Origin: Porphyridium purpureum
Taxonomy: Eukaryota > Rhodophyta > Bangiophyceae > Porphyridiales > Porphyridiaceae
Direction of reading: 5' to 3'
Assembly (NCBI GenBank): GCA_008690995.1
Contig: VRMN01000031.1
Span: forward strand, 1 to 50,952
DNA length: 50,952 nucleotides
In this document: one piece after another, positions 1 to 10,029 of the stretch
How positions within the stretch are numbered: position 1 is the stretch's first letter
How the letters are laid out: every line of letters starts with the position of its first letter
Program-made: the position numbers and the translations under genes
Notes under the pieces: model-generated
Told to the model about the DNA's origin: nothing
Database searches by the model: none
The model's input: only the letters and a program-made list of their open reading frames with translations

Positions 1-76
1 GGGGGGAAGAGAGGGAGAGGGAGAGAGGGGGAGCTGGGGAAGGAGGGAGAGCGGAAGCGGGGAAGAGGCGGGCGCG
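1..76 (+). promoter_or_regulatory. Purine-rich leader of eS26
   Basis: From the window edge to about base 66 the plus strand is almost all G and A. It runs directly into the eS26 start codon, so it is probably the 5' untranslated leader or core promoter. The promoter proper lies outside the window. A similar GA tract occurs at 3183-3219 upstream of the acyl-CoA ligase. Confidence 0.4.
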
Positions 77-412
77 ATGACGGTGAAGAGGCGCAACCAC
101 GGGAGGAACCGGCACGGCCGCAACCACACGCGCATGGTGAACTGCGACGGGTGCGGCTGCAAGCCGCCGAAGGACAAGGCGATCAAGCGCTTCACGGTGC
201 GCAACATCGTGGACAAGTCCAGTCTGCGCGACCTGGAGGAGGCGTGCATCATCGCAAGCTACGAGCTCCCAAAGATGTACAACAAGGTGCAGTACTGCGT
301 CTCGTGCGCCGTCCACCGCAAGACCGTCCGCCCGCGCTCCGCAGAGGACCGCAAGATCCGCCACACCGGCCGCCCGCAGCTGCAGGACAAGTACCGCAGG
401 GACGACAACTAG
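77..412 (+). CDS. RPS26: 40S ribosomal protein eS26
   Basis: This 111-residue protein is a component of the small ribosomal subunit, at the platform near the mRNA exit channel. The start is the first in-frame ATG after a purine-rich leader, and the frame closes with TAG. The family pattern is clear: a basic N-terminus (MTVKRRNHGRN), a zinc-binding set with C23, C26 and C28 followed by KPPKDKAIKRF, the RNIVD segment, and the second cysteine pair YCVSC (C74, C77) leading into AVHRKTVRPRS. These are the hallmark blocks of eukaryotic eS26. The C-terminal tail (RPQLQDKYRRDDN) is not the proline-rich tail of animals but has a normal length. It is a single exon here. The next gene, PRP4, starts about 450 bases downstream on the same strand. 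Confidence 0.97.
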   Translation: MTVKRRNHGRNRHGRNHTRMVNCDGCGCKPPKDKAIKRFTVRNIVDKSSLRDLEEACIIASYELPKMYNKVQYCVSCAVHRKTVRPRSAEDRKIRHTGRPQLQDKYRRDDN

Positions 413-861
413 CCGCGCCGCGTGTCTCTGCGTTCCTTCCGGCTCACACGACACGGCGCGTCCCGCGCGTCTGCGGCCGCCGAGCTGCTAGGCTGCGGCA
501 AGGTCTGGCGGCGCGCGCATGTGCGTCCTGGGCGTCCGGTAGCGTTTCCGGTGGCTTCCAAGGCTGGAGCGTCGAGCGTTGGTGCTTGGGCACTACACAA
601 GCGCCGCACGAACGGCGGTCTGCACAGATGTATGCGCGGCGGGCCGAACAGCGTGCGCACCGAACCGCCTCAAGGCAGAAGACAAAAGATAAATGGTCGG
701 AGGTGCAGCGCGGCAGCGGTCGCTCGAGGTCTGCCATTCGGAATGTCGTTCGGCGTTAGGATTCAAGTGAGAAGTGGGAGTAAAACAGAGACACTCGTTT
801 TGTGCATCGTACAGGATTCTTGACTTTCACCCCGCGCGTCCCGCACCATTCCGTGCCGAGC
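413..861. other. Intergenic region between eS26 and PRP4
   Basis: This 449-bp stretch must hold the eS26 3' end and the PRP4 promoter. Several GC-rich open frames cross it on both strands but none shows family similarity or a convincing start. A GTACAGG sequence near 808 is one base off the GTACAGT motif found elsewhere in the window. No TATA box was recognised. Confidence 0.4.
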
Positions 862-2526
862 ATGCAAACCTCAAACTCTGATTCGGTCGACAGGACCGGT
901 ATCTTGACGCGTAGCGCACGCTCACGCTCACGGCATGCCATGCAGGGTGATCCTGGCGGCTCCCAGGAGCCGCTCTTTGGGACGGCGTCGCGCCTCGCAG
1001 CCCAGCGCCTGGCGGACAGCGAACGCGCGCGTCGCATCGCTGCCATTGGGCGCGCGTTGCACTTGCCCGCGAGAGATGAGCAGATACAAGCAGAGCTGCG
1101 TGCGTTGAACGAGCCAGAGTGCTTCGAAAGTGAGGATGCGCATGACCGCAGGGAACGGCTGCGCTATGCTCTCGCACTGAAGGCCTTTACCGTCGAATCA
1201 AGCGATTTCGGAGGAAGCGCGAGTGACAAAGATGGCGCAGGACAAGCAGGAATTGAGTCGCCGCCAGCGCATAAGAAATCCAAGCCCTTCACCGCGCTGC
1301 CGGTAGAAGTCGAGTCTTTCGCGAGTGCAGACACGGCCATTGCCAGCGAATTGAGGGCGGTTCGACAGCGAATCCTGAGCTCTTCACTTCGCGCATCACA
1401 CGCGCGATTGCGCCGCGAGCATCGAGAGTACACGGAAAGTTCGCCGGAGACCAGACTTGCGCAGCGAGCGACGAGCACGAATTGCATTGAGCACGCGGCA
1501 GGTCTGCGCCTGCATCAGAGCCGGCACGCTCACGAGCGGCCAACGAGCCAGACACGCCTGGTCCGTGCGACGCACGCAGCTGGCGGGAGCGAATACATGC
1601 TCATCTCGGCGTCGTACGGTGGAGACCTCGCATTGTGGAGCCCGTACACAGGACAGCAGATTGGTCAGCGGGTTCATGTGCACACGTCGCGTGTGACAGG
1701 CCTGGAGTATTCGAGTGAGCACGGCCTGGTGGCAAGTTGCTCATCCGACGGGTCTGCATGTGTGTGGACTTTGGATGTCGACACAGGATTGCAACGCCGC
1801 CAGGATTTGTCTGTACACGGTACCGAAGCCACCCATGGCCGCCCAGCTTTGCTCGATATCGTACTCCATCCGCATGTCCCGCTTGCACTTGTGGCGTGTG
1901 CAGGGGCAAACACGTGGCGCGCGCATAACATTGAACGGCCCGACGAGGCCACCTTTCTGTACGAGCAATCTGGTCACGCTCATCACGTTACGGCGCTAGC
2001 TTGTCATCCTGACGGTTCGCTCATCGTGAGTGGTGGTGCAGATGGAGCTCTCCTGCTGTGGGACCTTCGGAGTGGCAAGAACATTGCGCGTTTCGAAGGT
2101 GTGCACTCGGAACCAATTACATCTGTTGATTTTGATCCGCGCGGCACACATTTTGCCAGCGGGGCGAAAGACAATCTTGTCAAAATTTTTGACGTGAGAA
2201 AGCTGCGGTGGTACCATACCCTCGCCGCGCATCCTTCGGTGATTTCATGCGTCCGATACCAGCCGGCTCCCGGACACGAAGGCGGCACACTTATTAGCAG
2301 TAGCTTTGACCGGACCTGCCGAGTATTCGCAAGTCGGCGCGGTTGCGTGCAGGTCAATAGCCTTGATGCACACCTCGATAAGGTCACCAGCTGCGACATT
2401 TCTGAGGATGGAACTATGGTTGTTACGGGCTGCTACGACAAGAGCTGGAAGGTTTGGACTGGGGCCGACGCGCAGCGAGGTTCGTGGGGGCCAAGCATGT
2501 CACTGAAACCCGAAAAGTTACGATGA
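862..2526 (+). CDS. PRP4: U4/U6 small nuclear ribonucleoprotein PRP4 (WD40 splicing factor)
   Basis: The product (554 residues from the ATG at 862) is a core protein of the U4/U6 snRNP and of the tri-snRNP in the nucleus. The frame is open about 20 codons further upstream but has no ATG there, so 862 is chosen. Residues about 72-100 (DEQIQAELRALNEPE, then DRRERLR) match the splicing-factor motif shared by PRP4 and PRP18. Residues about 230-545 form a WD40 propeller of about seven blades, with repeat ends such as LALWS, ACVWTL, LLLWDL, KIFDVR and WKVWTG. SFM motif plus C-terminal WD40 is the diagnostic PRP4 architecture. The N-terminal 70 residues are charged and low in complexity. It is a single exon, which is notable for a gene whose product removes introns. 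Confidence 0.93.
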   Translation: MQTSNSDSVDRTGILTRSARSRSRHAMQGDPGGSQEPLFGTASRLAAQRLADSERARRIAAIGRALHLPARDEQIQAELRALNEPECFESEDAHDRRERLRYALALKAFTVESSDFGGSASDKDGAGQAGIESPPAHKKSKPFTALPVEVESFASADTAIASELRAVRQRILSSSLRASHARLRREHREYTESSPETRLAQRATSTNCIEHAAGLRLHQSRHAHERPTSQTRLVRATHAAGGSEYMLISASYGGDLALWSPYTGQQIGQRVHVHTSRVTGLEYSSEHGLVASCSSDGSACVWTLDVDTGLQRRQDLSVHGTEATHGRPALLDIVLHPHVPLALVACAGANTWRAHNIERPDEATFLYEQSGHAHHVTALACHPDGSLIVSGGADGALLLWDLRSGKNIARFEGVHSEPITSVDFDPRGTHFASGAKDNLVKIFDVRKLRWYHTLAAHPSVISCVRYQPAPGHEGGTLISSSFDRTCRVFASRRGCVQVNSLDAHLDKVTSCDISEDGTMVVTGCYDKSWKVWTGADAQRGSWGPSMSLKPEKLR

Positions 2527-3615
2527 CGGCCCGGTCTACACGGGAACAAGGAAAATTGCAAGGCTTGTGTCCGCCATGACCGCCAATGGAGACGTCAACG
2601 TGGCATGTCTCAGAAGGAAGGAAAAGTCGAGCAACGGCTGTGCGGATGATGGACGTGAGCACCAAATGCCAGGAAGTTTGAAAGTTCGCACGGGCTGCTC
2701 ATGCGACTAAAACTGCGGAACCTGTCCACGGAGCGCTCACGGCGCGAGGCACGCAAGCTACCGCGCGGGCGTACGTTGCGCGTGGAAGTATCTTGCCATG
2801 AACTCGTGCTTGAGACGAGCGGTGAGACGGATAACTGCCTTTCCTGATGTGCGAGGCACTGTGCTTCGGGACGACTTTGGCCGACCATTCTGCTCATTGC
2901 TCCTCGTTCTAACATATTTTTGTTGCAATTCACCGTGTGACCGCCACCACTGTCCTTTCCAGCGAAGCGCCAGTTCCATGTACGATCTGAACCTCGCACG
3001 CTCTCTCCGCCTGACCCAGACAGTTCGTGTTTCGGAACTACGAGCAGACGGTTTATTGGTTGCGAAGCACCCGTATCGAATCTCATGCCAGCATCTTGTA
3101 CCAGCAGCACATCGGCGTTCGTGAGTTCCTTTCCGCTCGAGTCGCGAAATCCGGTAACGCCTGCCAACTGCTCTCGGGCTCGAGTGACAGGGAAAGAGAA
3201 AGAGAGAGAGAGAGATAAAGGCGCAGACGAGAGCCAACCGATCTGTGTGTGGTTGGAGACACAGTGTGCGCGCGCTGCTTCTTGTTGTGGAAGCGCGCGC
3301 AGAGCGTGCGTGTGCGTGCTTCGCAGGCGCTTCGCAGCTGCGAGCGCGCTGATGGCGCACGCCGCGCGCGAACCGCGTGGGTCGCGCACTGTACTCGCGC
3401 CGGCGTTCGGTACAGTCGCACCAGCAACGAGTGGCCAACGGACCGGGCGAGCGCGGCAGCGGCCAGCGCACGCGCGGAGTGGTCATCGCGGAAGGCCTGC
3501 TGTCGAGGAACGCCGCAGCATGTGCGGGCAGTATCCACACGCCCCCTCCGCCCGCTCTCCGCTGACCATCTGCTTCGCACGCGCGGCGCACACGCGCGTG
3601 GAGCGTCTTTCGAGT
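2527..3615. other. Intergenic region with the acyl-CoA ligase promoter
   Basis: About 1.1 kb lies between the PRP4 stop and the start chosen for the ligase. It holds a (GA)n microsatellite at about 3183-3219 and a symmetrical pair of motifs, ACTGTAC at 3388-3394 and GTACAGT at 3410-3416, separated by 15 bases of GC-rich sequence. Long minus-strand frames (2610-3389 and 2758-3591) run through it, but they are low-complexity shadows of GC-rich DNA. Confidence 0.45.
3388..3416. promoter_or_regulatory. Inverted ACTGTAC/GTACAGT pair upstream of the ligase
   Basis: ACTGTAC (3388-3394) and GTACAGT (3410-3416) are exact reverse complements, 15 bases apart. CGCGC-type sequence lies next to each copy. 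The pair is about 200 bp upstream of the chosen start. A second inverted pair of the same heptamer lies upstream of the E2 gene. A dimeric transcription-factor site is an inference. Confidence 0.4.
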
Positions 3616-5364
3616 ATGCCCCGGGCGACGTGCGGCTTAAACTCGCTTGGACAACGCGGCCTGCGCACGTCGTGGACAGCGGCAGACGCCTTTTCAGGTC
3701 ACCTGGGTCCGATGTTTGTGGGAGCCCCTGCGCTTCGCCAGAGAGTGGGCAGCATGGTATTGTGCTCGCATTCAGACGGCACCAATAGCGCCGGCCCACT
3801 CATTATCCAGCGAGCCCGCGAGCGCAACTCTCAAAGCGCGGCGATTCGCTCTCGCGGATTGCTGCTGACGTATGGAGAACTGCTGGAGCATGCCACGACC
3901 TTGTGTGGTGTGCTTACAGGCTTGCAGCCGCAGACGGACGACGACCGACCGCGCATCGCCTTCTGCTTACCTTACACGAGTGCCTACGTTATTTCACAGT
4001 GGGCCACATGGTTGGCGGGTGGGATCGCCGTCCCTCTGCACAACGCGCATCCGAGCAAGGAACTCGGATTTATCATTGACGATAGCGACCCGTGCATTGT
4101 GCTCTGCTCGAAAGAGACGCGAGAAACGATCCAGCCCCTTTGCGACGAACGGAATATTACATTCCTTGAAATCAGCTCTGATGACGCGCGTCTCACAGAT
4201 CGTGGGCCATCATCGCAAGGGCCTGTGTCTGGTCGATTGGCTTGGCAAGGTCCTCCAGCTCATGCAGATGACGCCTGTTTGCTGATCTACACCTCTGGAA
4301 CAACCGGAAGGCCCAAGGGTGTCGTGTGGACGCACGCAATGTTAGAGTTCTGGGCAGAGGCCATGACAGCAAAGTGGGCTTGGACGCCGAACGATCGAAT
4401 CACAAACTACTTGCCTTTGCATCACGTCCACGGCATTTTGAACATAACGTTCACGGCGCTGTGGAATGGCGCACTTTTGAGCATGGAGGAGAAGTTCAGC
4501 GTACGCCACGCATGGGCTCAGCTGCAGAGCGAAGAAAATAGCGAGGCCCCTACTCTTTTTATGGCTGTCCCAACAATCTATGCCTACATGATTTCCTTTT
4601 ACGAACAGCAGCCACCTGAGATTCAAGAGACCATGCGCCAAGGTGCGGCGCGCCTGCGGCTGTATGTAAGTGGAAGTGCCGCGCTGCAAGCGACCTACTT
4701 TAATGCGTGGCGGAACATCAGCGGGCAGAATATTTTAGAAAGATATGGAATGTCTGAAGTTGGGATGCCGCTGACGAACCCACATGAGGTCGATTCGCGA
4801 CGGGAGGGCTGGGTGGGACTGCCTATGTCGCCTGACATTGAGTTCAAAGTTGTGAGTGATGACAGCGATACTGCTGCGTCCTCGGAAGGGAAGTCTGAGG
4901 TCGGCGAGCTCAGGCTGCGCGGCCCGGGAATCTTCAAGCGGTATTGGAGGCGAGAAGACGCCACGGTCCGTAGTTTCGACGCGGAAGGCTACTTTTTGAC
5001 AGGAGATGTGGTGGAGCGCGCAGATGATGGCTGGTTCCGAATCCTTGGCAGAAGCAGTGTCGACATTATCAAGTCGGGCGGATTCAAGATTTCTGCGCTT
5101 GAAATTGAGCGTGAGTTGCTCGATCATCCTAGCATCGCACAAGTCGCGGTGGTTGGAATCCCTCACGACAGTCTCGGCGAGAGTATAGCTGCCATGCTTG
5201 TCCTGAGAGATGGTATCTCTGATCTGAGTGTCTCAGAGCTTGGTGCATGGGCACGTGAAAGGCTTGCGGATTACAAGGTGCCGAAGCAGGTTAAAATTGT
5301 TCCTGAAATTCCGAGAAACGCTATGGGCAAGATTGAGAAGAAAAAGGTTATCTCGCAGATGTAA
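3616..5364 (+). CDS. Malonyl-CoA synthetase-like acyl-CoA ligase (ACSF3/AAE13 type)
   Basis: This is an ATP-dependent acyl-CoA synthetase of the ANL superfamily, which activates an acid through an acyl-AMP to its CoA ester. From the ATG at 3616 it has 582 residues, close to human ACSF3 (576). The frame stays open up to 3085, but that extension crosses a GA microsatellite and arginine-rich low complexity. The first residues after 3616 (MPRATCGLNSLGQRGLRTSW) are basic with no acid, as in a mitochondrial targeting peptide. Motifs: P-loop YTSGTTGRPKG at about 225-235, RYGMSEVGMPLTNP at about 375-388, TGDVVERADDGW at about 461, the hinge GRSSVDIIKSGG, and the C-terminal lysine region NAMGKIEKKK at about 565. 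The RYGM-E-GM-L block favours the malonyl/methylmalonyl-CoA synthetase branch. Substrate is inferred, not shown. Confidence 0.82.
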   Translation: MPRATCGLNSLGQRGLRTSWTAADAFSGHLGPMFVGAPALRQRVGSMVLCSHSDGTNSAGPLIIQRARERNSQSAAIRSRGLLLTYGELLEHATTLCGVLTGLQPQTDDDRPRIAFCLPYTSAYVISQWATWLAGGIAVPLHNAHPSKELGFIIDDSDPCIVLCSKETRETIQPLCDERNITFLEISSDDARLTDRGPSSQGPVSGRLAWQGPPAHADDACLLIYTSGTTGRPKGVVWTHAMLEFWAEAMTAKWAWTPNDRITNYLPLHHVHGILNITFTALWNGALLSMEEKFSVRHAWAQLQSEENSEAPTLFMAVPTIYAYMISFYEQQPPEIQETMRQGAARLRLYVSGSAALQATYFNAWRNISGQNILERYGMSEVGMPLTNPHEVDSRREGWVGLPMSPDIEFKVVSDDSDTAASSEGKSEVGELRLRGPGIFKRYWRREDATVRSFDAEGYFLTGDVVERADDGWFRILGRSSVDIIKSGGFKISALEIERELLDHPSIAQVAVVGIPHDSLGESIAAMLVLRDGISDLSVSELGAWARERLADYKVPKQVKIVPEIPRNAMGKIEKKKVISQM

Positions 5365-6353
5365 GCACCTCTCACGTCGCGTCTAGGGAGGATTTCGACG
5401 TTCAATCTTCTGTTTCCTGCTCGGCGAGAGCTCCACTGCCGCGATTGCCGCTGATTCCTAAGGTCACGGGGAACCCAAGCAGGCTCGCTGTCGTCCATGC
5501 GACGGGTTTGACACTGTTGCGACTGTTGTGCGACAGAAAAGGACGCCATCGTCGCTTTAGCTGAAGCCGACGCATCGATCCGAGTCATGGCGCAGAAGAG
5601 CTCAGGGTCTGAGACTGTATTTCGTTCTACACCACTGGACAAGCGCAACGCCTCGACTGCATTTCGCACAGAGTCATGCTAGCTCCTACCGGTCAAATAC
5701 AAAGACATCGTCGATATAGTGAAGCCAGTGCCCATTTTGAAGCAAGCCCCATTTTGGGCAGACCGTGCGGATCTTTGTGGGATCTAGTCGGCCGAGACGA
5801 AGCTTGGCTTGACAGATATGGCTTGCATGCCTAGCCGGACATTATTCCATTGACTTGGAATAGTCTCGAGCTGCCTTCGGAATCTTGAGGTCATTTGAGA
5901 ATTCCGTGGCACACCCTTGCTCACAGTGTATTGGTTTGACAATCGCGATTTGTTTGACCCTTTAAACTTCCTGTCTGCGACGGTCGTATCCTCTTTCGCA
6001 AGTAGTTCAAGTCCTTGCCATACGCTGCCAAGCCGCGACACACTTCGTTTCTCAGAAAATATTGGCAGCGCAGTTCCTTGTCGTGCAGCCAAAGCTCCTG
6101 TGACAGCACGCGCCTCTGGATACTGGCTCTTGCCGTCAGCACGCCCGCAGACTGACAAGTCTGCAACCACGCCAACAGAACGTGGCGGTCGCTCTATCCG
6201 CGTCCCTGCGTGCGCACGAGACTAGACACATGTATGTACGCGTGAGTACGCTGGAGACCGACGGTAAGGCCGTGTTATGTGTGCGTGAGCCCACAGAAGG
6301 TTGGACTCCAAAGGCGGTAAAGCCCTTCGCGCGCATACAAAATTAAACTGCCT
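5365..6353. other. Gene-poor stretch downstream of the ligase
   Basis: About 1 kb with only short overlapping frames on both strands. A minus-strand frame at 5921-6175 (84 codons, containing RNEVCRGLAAYGKDLNYLRKR) has protein-like composition but no recognisable family. I see no RNA gene, repeat or strong promoter here. Confidence 0.3.
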
Positions 6354-7440
6354 CTAATTAAATGCAGAAGCAGTTGACATGAAATTAGACGCAAGCGTGG
6401 CAAGGGATCGAGACACACACTGGGACATTGCACACCTGTGGACTTTTCTCAGCCATAGAAAATCGGTATTGGTCGCGGCTACCTTGCTTGTACGCGATGT
6501 CAATATTCGCGCATTTGAGCATATGATCCGGCACAAGCACGTCCAAAGTGGCTAAATCAAGCTGGTACCAAGTCTTCCGAGCCTGTGTGAATGCATTTTT
6601 GAACGCTAGCAACTTCTGATATTGCCTTTCCACTTCGTGGCGCTTGTACCATACTATTTCGTACAAGCCTTGAATGGTATCAAACTCCGGCAGGTACGCT
6701 GACCAGTCCTGAAACTCCAACGTCTCATTCTGAAAGAAAATTTCAAGCACGTTTTCTGTGTGTACTCGTGCTTTGGCCTGCGAAAACGTCAGGTACGATC
6801 TCATCATTTGACGATAGCATTCCAGCGCACTGTAATTATGGAGCATAGAAACATAGTCGGCAACCGCCAAAGGGTCCCTCGATTTGACAAACATCCTTTT
6901 GCAGAAAGAGCACCCCAAAACAGGCATCCACTAGAACCCAAGCGTCGCGACCTAAGGGTCGAAGATTGTTTGCGCGTTGAAGTCACGTCTTCTGGAGATC
7001 ACTCAGCCTACCCAGGTGGAGCTTCTTTTCGTCACTGAACACAGCTATGGCCCGATTGGACCGCTCGAAGTGATCGCGTGAGGCAAAGCAAGTCAACACT
7101 TTTGAACTCGGAAAAGAATGTCCGTCGCGGACGAGCTTGTATCTTCACGTATTAAGGCATCAGGACCACTGCCTTTCTACTTGTCAACAAATCTTGGACT
7201 GGTGCTGCGCTGAAATAAGCAGTCCAACCTGGACTTGACGGACCGTGCGCAAATTTCAAAGCTAGGGGATGTCTCACATCTTCGTTTAAGCCGCCTCCGT
7301 AAACTTTACGTAATTCGAATCACCGCAATTCAGTCCTTGCATTCTCTGCTTGGGTGTTTCATGTCCGCATGGATCGCAATCCTCTTAGGTGGCTCATGCG
7401 TCTGAAAAAAGTCACGAAATGTTGTTTTGCGTTCTGACGG
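6354..7440 (-). pseudogene. Decayed Tc1/mariner-type transposase
   Basis: On the minus strand the fragment VFSDEKKLHLG (about 7010-7050) matches the first catalytic block of Tc1/mariner DDE transposases. In a second frame SGCLFWGALSAKG (about 6890-6930) matches the GGGSxMxWGAxSxxG block. An ATG-started frame of 180 codons (6385-6927) then carries the C-terminal half: FQDWSAYLPEFDTIQGLY lines up with the family's LDWPAYSPDLNPIENLW, and FKNAFTQARKTW and a terminal I-YKQGS-Y follow. The third catalytic glutamate (PIEN) is replaced by TIQG, and at least two frame changes separate the blocks, so it cannot be an active enzyme. The inverted repeats were not found. N-terminal DNA-binding sequence may extend toward 7440. 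Confidence 0.62.
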
Positions 7441-8619
7441 AATTTGTGCTGCGGTCTGCTCTGTACGAACTGGAAACCATGCCGGTAATTCTAGAGTACA
7501 ACTTCACTCATTCTACTCCTCGTTCTTCAATCAAAATTGCCGTCAAGAGCCGATGACGATTCTCGTAAATTTCGACCCAACAGATCAGCATTATGCCCCA
7601 ATTATATTGAGGGTTATCACTGTACCATAGAGGCTAGCGGTCGGGCAGCACATTGTTTATTGGTCCGCCATAGTATTGGGGTTATGGCTTTTGGGTAAGG
7701 AGGGTCCCGAAGAGAGCACTTGCTCGGTGTTTTGTCCGTGTTTGTGTCTTTAAAAAAATTCAGCTTGGGTAAAGTTTCAGGTCAGCCAGAGGCTGTCGTC
7801 TGCAGGTATACCATACTTTATCCTACCGCTGGTGGCTTGGCACAACCCGATAAGAGCGGTAATTAAACGCAAGTCGTGATCAGGGCCAAGCTTGAACATG
7901 GTATTGAGCTCGCATGTACAAGTCAGAGGTGTAACGATTGAAAAGGGTTGGCCGTTAGCCGCAACGAGCAAGTCACAGGTGACTTCCGGCTTCAAGGTGT
8001 ATCACCAGTGAAAGTCACTGTGCATATTCTGCGGCGATCAATGAAGACGCAGTATGGCGTATGAGACGCGCCGTGACCCTCGGTCGTGGACGCTCACTTC
8101 ACTTTCCAGTTGAGTCGACACATGCGATCCAAGTAAAGTGGGCTGCTTTTGGTCATCTACGACTGTCTTCATATCTTCGGTTGTTGACACAGATTTACTT
8201 TTTGCTTGTTCGCATTCATGCCCATACTGTGGTCTTCAGACCTTTATCACTCAAGTAAACTCTTATCTTCTTTTCTTTATTCGCTCGTAGTCGATCGGCA
8301 TGCTCCGATCCTTATCTAGCCGTAGGACGGCCTCGATTTGACCTATGGTTCTATTGAAGGTCATCTTGGTACAGTGACCATTGTACCAAGTCAATTAATA
8401 AATGTATAATTGACATATACCAATGAGCAGGCCTTGAACAAGTGAACGAGGTACAGCACTTGGGCAAACTGTTGATATACGAGCTAGCATTACGGCAACA
8501 AAACTACCAGAGCAAACTTCCAAGAAGAAATACGAGGAGCGCCTTTAGGATTTCACGCGCCAGTCTTTTCTGTCATGAAAGCCTAATGAATGCCGACCGC
8601 GACGATTTCGACACCCCTT
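7441..8619. other. Gene-poor AT-richer stretch
   Basis: No supported coding region. A heptamer ACTGTAC occurs at 7619-7625. A 9-bp perfect inverted repeat occurs at 8365-8390. The open frames (7427-7630, 7777-7995, 8061-8258, 8442-8633) are short and show no family signature. Confidence 0.3.
8365..8390. repeat. Short perfect inverted repeat with GTACAGT in one arm
   Basis: CTTGGTACA (8365-8373) is followed, after eight bases, by its exact reverse complement TGTACCAAG (8382-8390). The left arm and loop contain GTACAGT (8369-8375). It could form a small hairpin or be a palindromic protein site. No T-run follows it, so it is not an obvious terminator. Confidence 0.35.
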
Positions 8620-8866
8620 TTAATGCTCCATAAACTCGCGTAGCGGCCGAATATATTCGGCTCCTTGTTCCAGATGAGCAGGAGATTCGGTTCCCGTTGT
8701 GGCAATCGGGCCTTTATGATGGCGCGCCTGTGAAAAGCAAACACTGTGGGAAGCCATACTTGAGGTAATTCGATGAATTTGTCTACATTGCATAATCAGT
8801 TCGTAAATAGATGTACAAATGTAGAGCAAAGATATGTAATCATAGAACAGTAGTCATGGATCGTAC
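8620..8866 (-). repeat. Old LTR fragment related to the E1 LTR
   Basis: ATTCGGCTCCTTGTTCCAGA (from about 8655) differs by one base from a stretch of the E1 LTR near 14240. GTACAAATGTAG near 8813 matches the E1 LTR at about 14388. The two blocks have the same order and similar spacing in both places, so this is a diverged copy of the outer part of an E1-family LTR in the same orientation. It may be the remnant of the missing second LTR of E1, separated from it by the later solo LTR insertion, but that is inference. Confidence 0.5.
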
Positions 8867-9816
8867 TGTCACGAACCGTGCTGGCCCTTGACACAGCGGC
8901 ACACCCAACACCAAGCCAAGGAGCTCACGCACGCACACAAGCTGGACAATCCACGCAACCAAGAGGAAGCATAAGACACCCACAGTCCCTTGGCCCTGCG
9001 ACAGGCAGGAAATCCGGAACCGACGACGCTCACGCACGCTGCTCACACGCAAACAGCCAAGACCACCGACACACTGGACCAACGCAACCAACCAAGGGCG
9101 CGCTCACGGAAGACACGCGCAACGGGGAAACCAGGCGTCCGCTGCCCAACCGGGATCCCGTTCGGCCACACCTTACATTGATCCGCGACCCGGGGAAGTA
9201 TTGTGGGCAGCCGGGTTTAGCCGGAGGTTACCTTTCGGCTTCAAACGGCAAATCACTCCTTTATCCGCCCCCGCCCACTTACCGCCCCCGGATCCGCTTC
9301 CGAATAAGGACCGTCCTGTGACGCCTTACTCCGGGGCATCCGCGAACCTTCCCCGCTAAATCACCCGCTCGCTCGCTCCCACTCTACCCTCGCTGTACCT
9401 TCGATGCACTTTTAGGTCGCCACGGTCACTCAAGGTCTGGACACACGATCTCGAATATACCAGTTTTTACCTAGATGCCTCCTACCTCCTTCCGTCTCCC
9501 GACCCCCTTTTCCTCCTTGGCTGCCGATCCGCGCGTCCTTCTATACCCATCGTGACCACTTTACCTCCTTAGGTACAAGGCCTTGCTGTCGCTGAGTCTA
9601 GAATTTTCTAGAAGGTTCCAGCCACCTCCTGGCTGTACATCCATTCCACACTGGGGTGGCCATTGCGCGTCTGGTCCCTAAGGGAAGGAGCTTTCAGGCC
9701 TACCACGCGCCCCCATGTACACGTACGGTACAGTGGGTCCGGCGCGACAAGGTATCCGGCCACGGGCTACGGCTATTTTTTATCAAATCCTCAGCATACG
9801 GGCTACTCCCGTGACA
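8867..9816 (-). mobile_element. Solo LTR, family SL (copy 1, about 950 bp)
   Basis: The sequence begins TGTCACGAACCGTG and ends CTACTCCCGTGACA, a TG...CA unit with TGTCACG/CGTGACA terminal inverted repeats. It is the reverse complement of the repeat at 49707-50750 along its length. A TATA-like box read on the minus strand (GGTATAGAAGG, about 9540-9550) matches the position of GGGTATAAAAAG in the other copy. No primer-binding site or coding region is attached on either side, so it is a solo LTR left by an LTR retroelement. Flanking target duplication is imperfect at best (GTAC against GTGC). It has fewer internal tandem units than copy 2. Confidence 0.75.
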
Positions 9817-10029
9817 GTGCTTTACTGCCGGCTTGCCTCACAGCACTTCCACGCGAGAGGAGCAACGAGAAGATGCCACGCTCAACATGCATGTTTCCAA
9901 AATACAGTTCAAGTTTCGGCATATTCTTAACTTTCAAAAGTTTTTGACAAGCTAATTCTGTGCCTGAGGGAAAATTGTTATTTTGCCCCCTCCCCTGGTC
10001 AGGAAATCAGCATATACTTTAGTAGCTAA
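9817..10029. other. Spacer between solo LTR and E1
   Basis: About 210 bp with no gene. It includes a pyrimidine tract (about 9987-9997) which on the minus strand is a purine run and could be the polypurine tract of E1. No E1 LTR follows it directly. Confidence 0.3.

Noticed and set aside
2610-3591. Long minus-strand open frames (259 and 277 codons) upstream of the acyl-CoA ligase
   Set aside because: They cross a GA microsatellite and GC-rich low-complexity DNA, overlap each other, and show no domain pattern. They are better explained as shadows.
3085-3615. 177-residue N-terminal extension of the acyl-CoA ligase
   Set aside because: The extension encodes the GA repeat (KEKERERD) and R/A/C-rich sequence and would make the protein much longer than its family. 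The ATG at 3616 fits family length and a targeting peptide.
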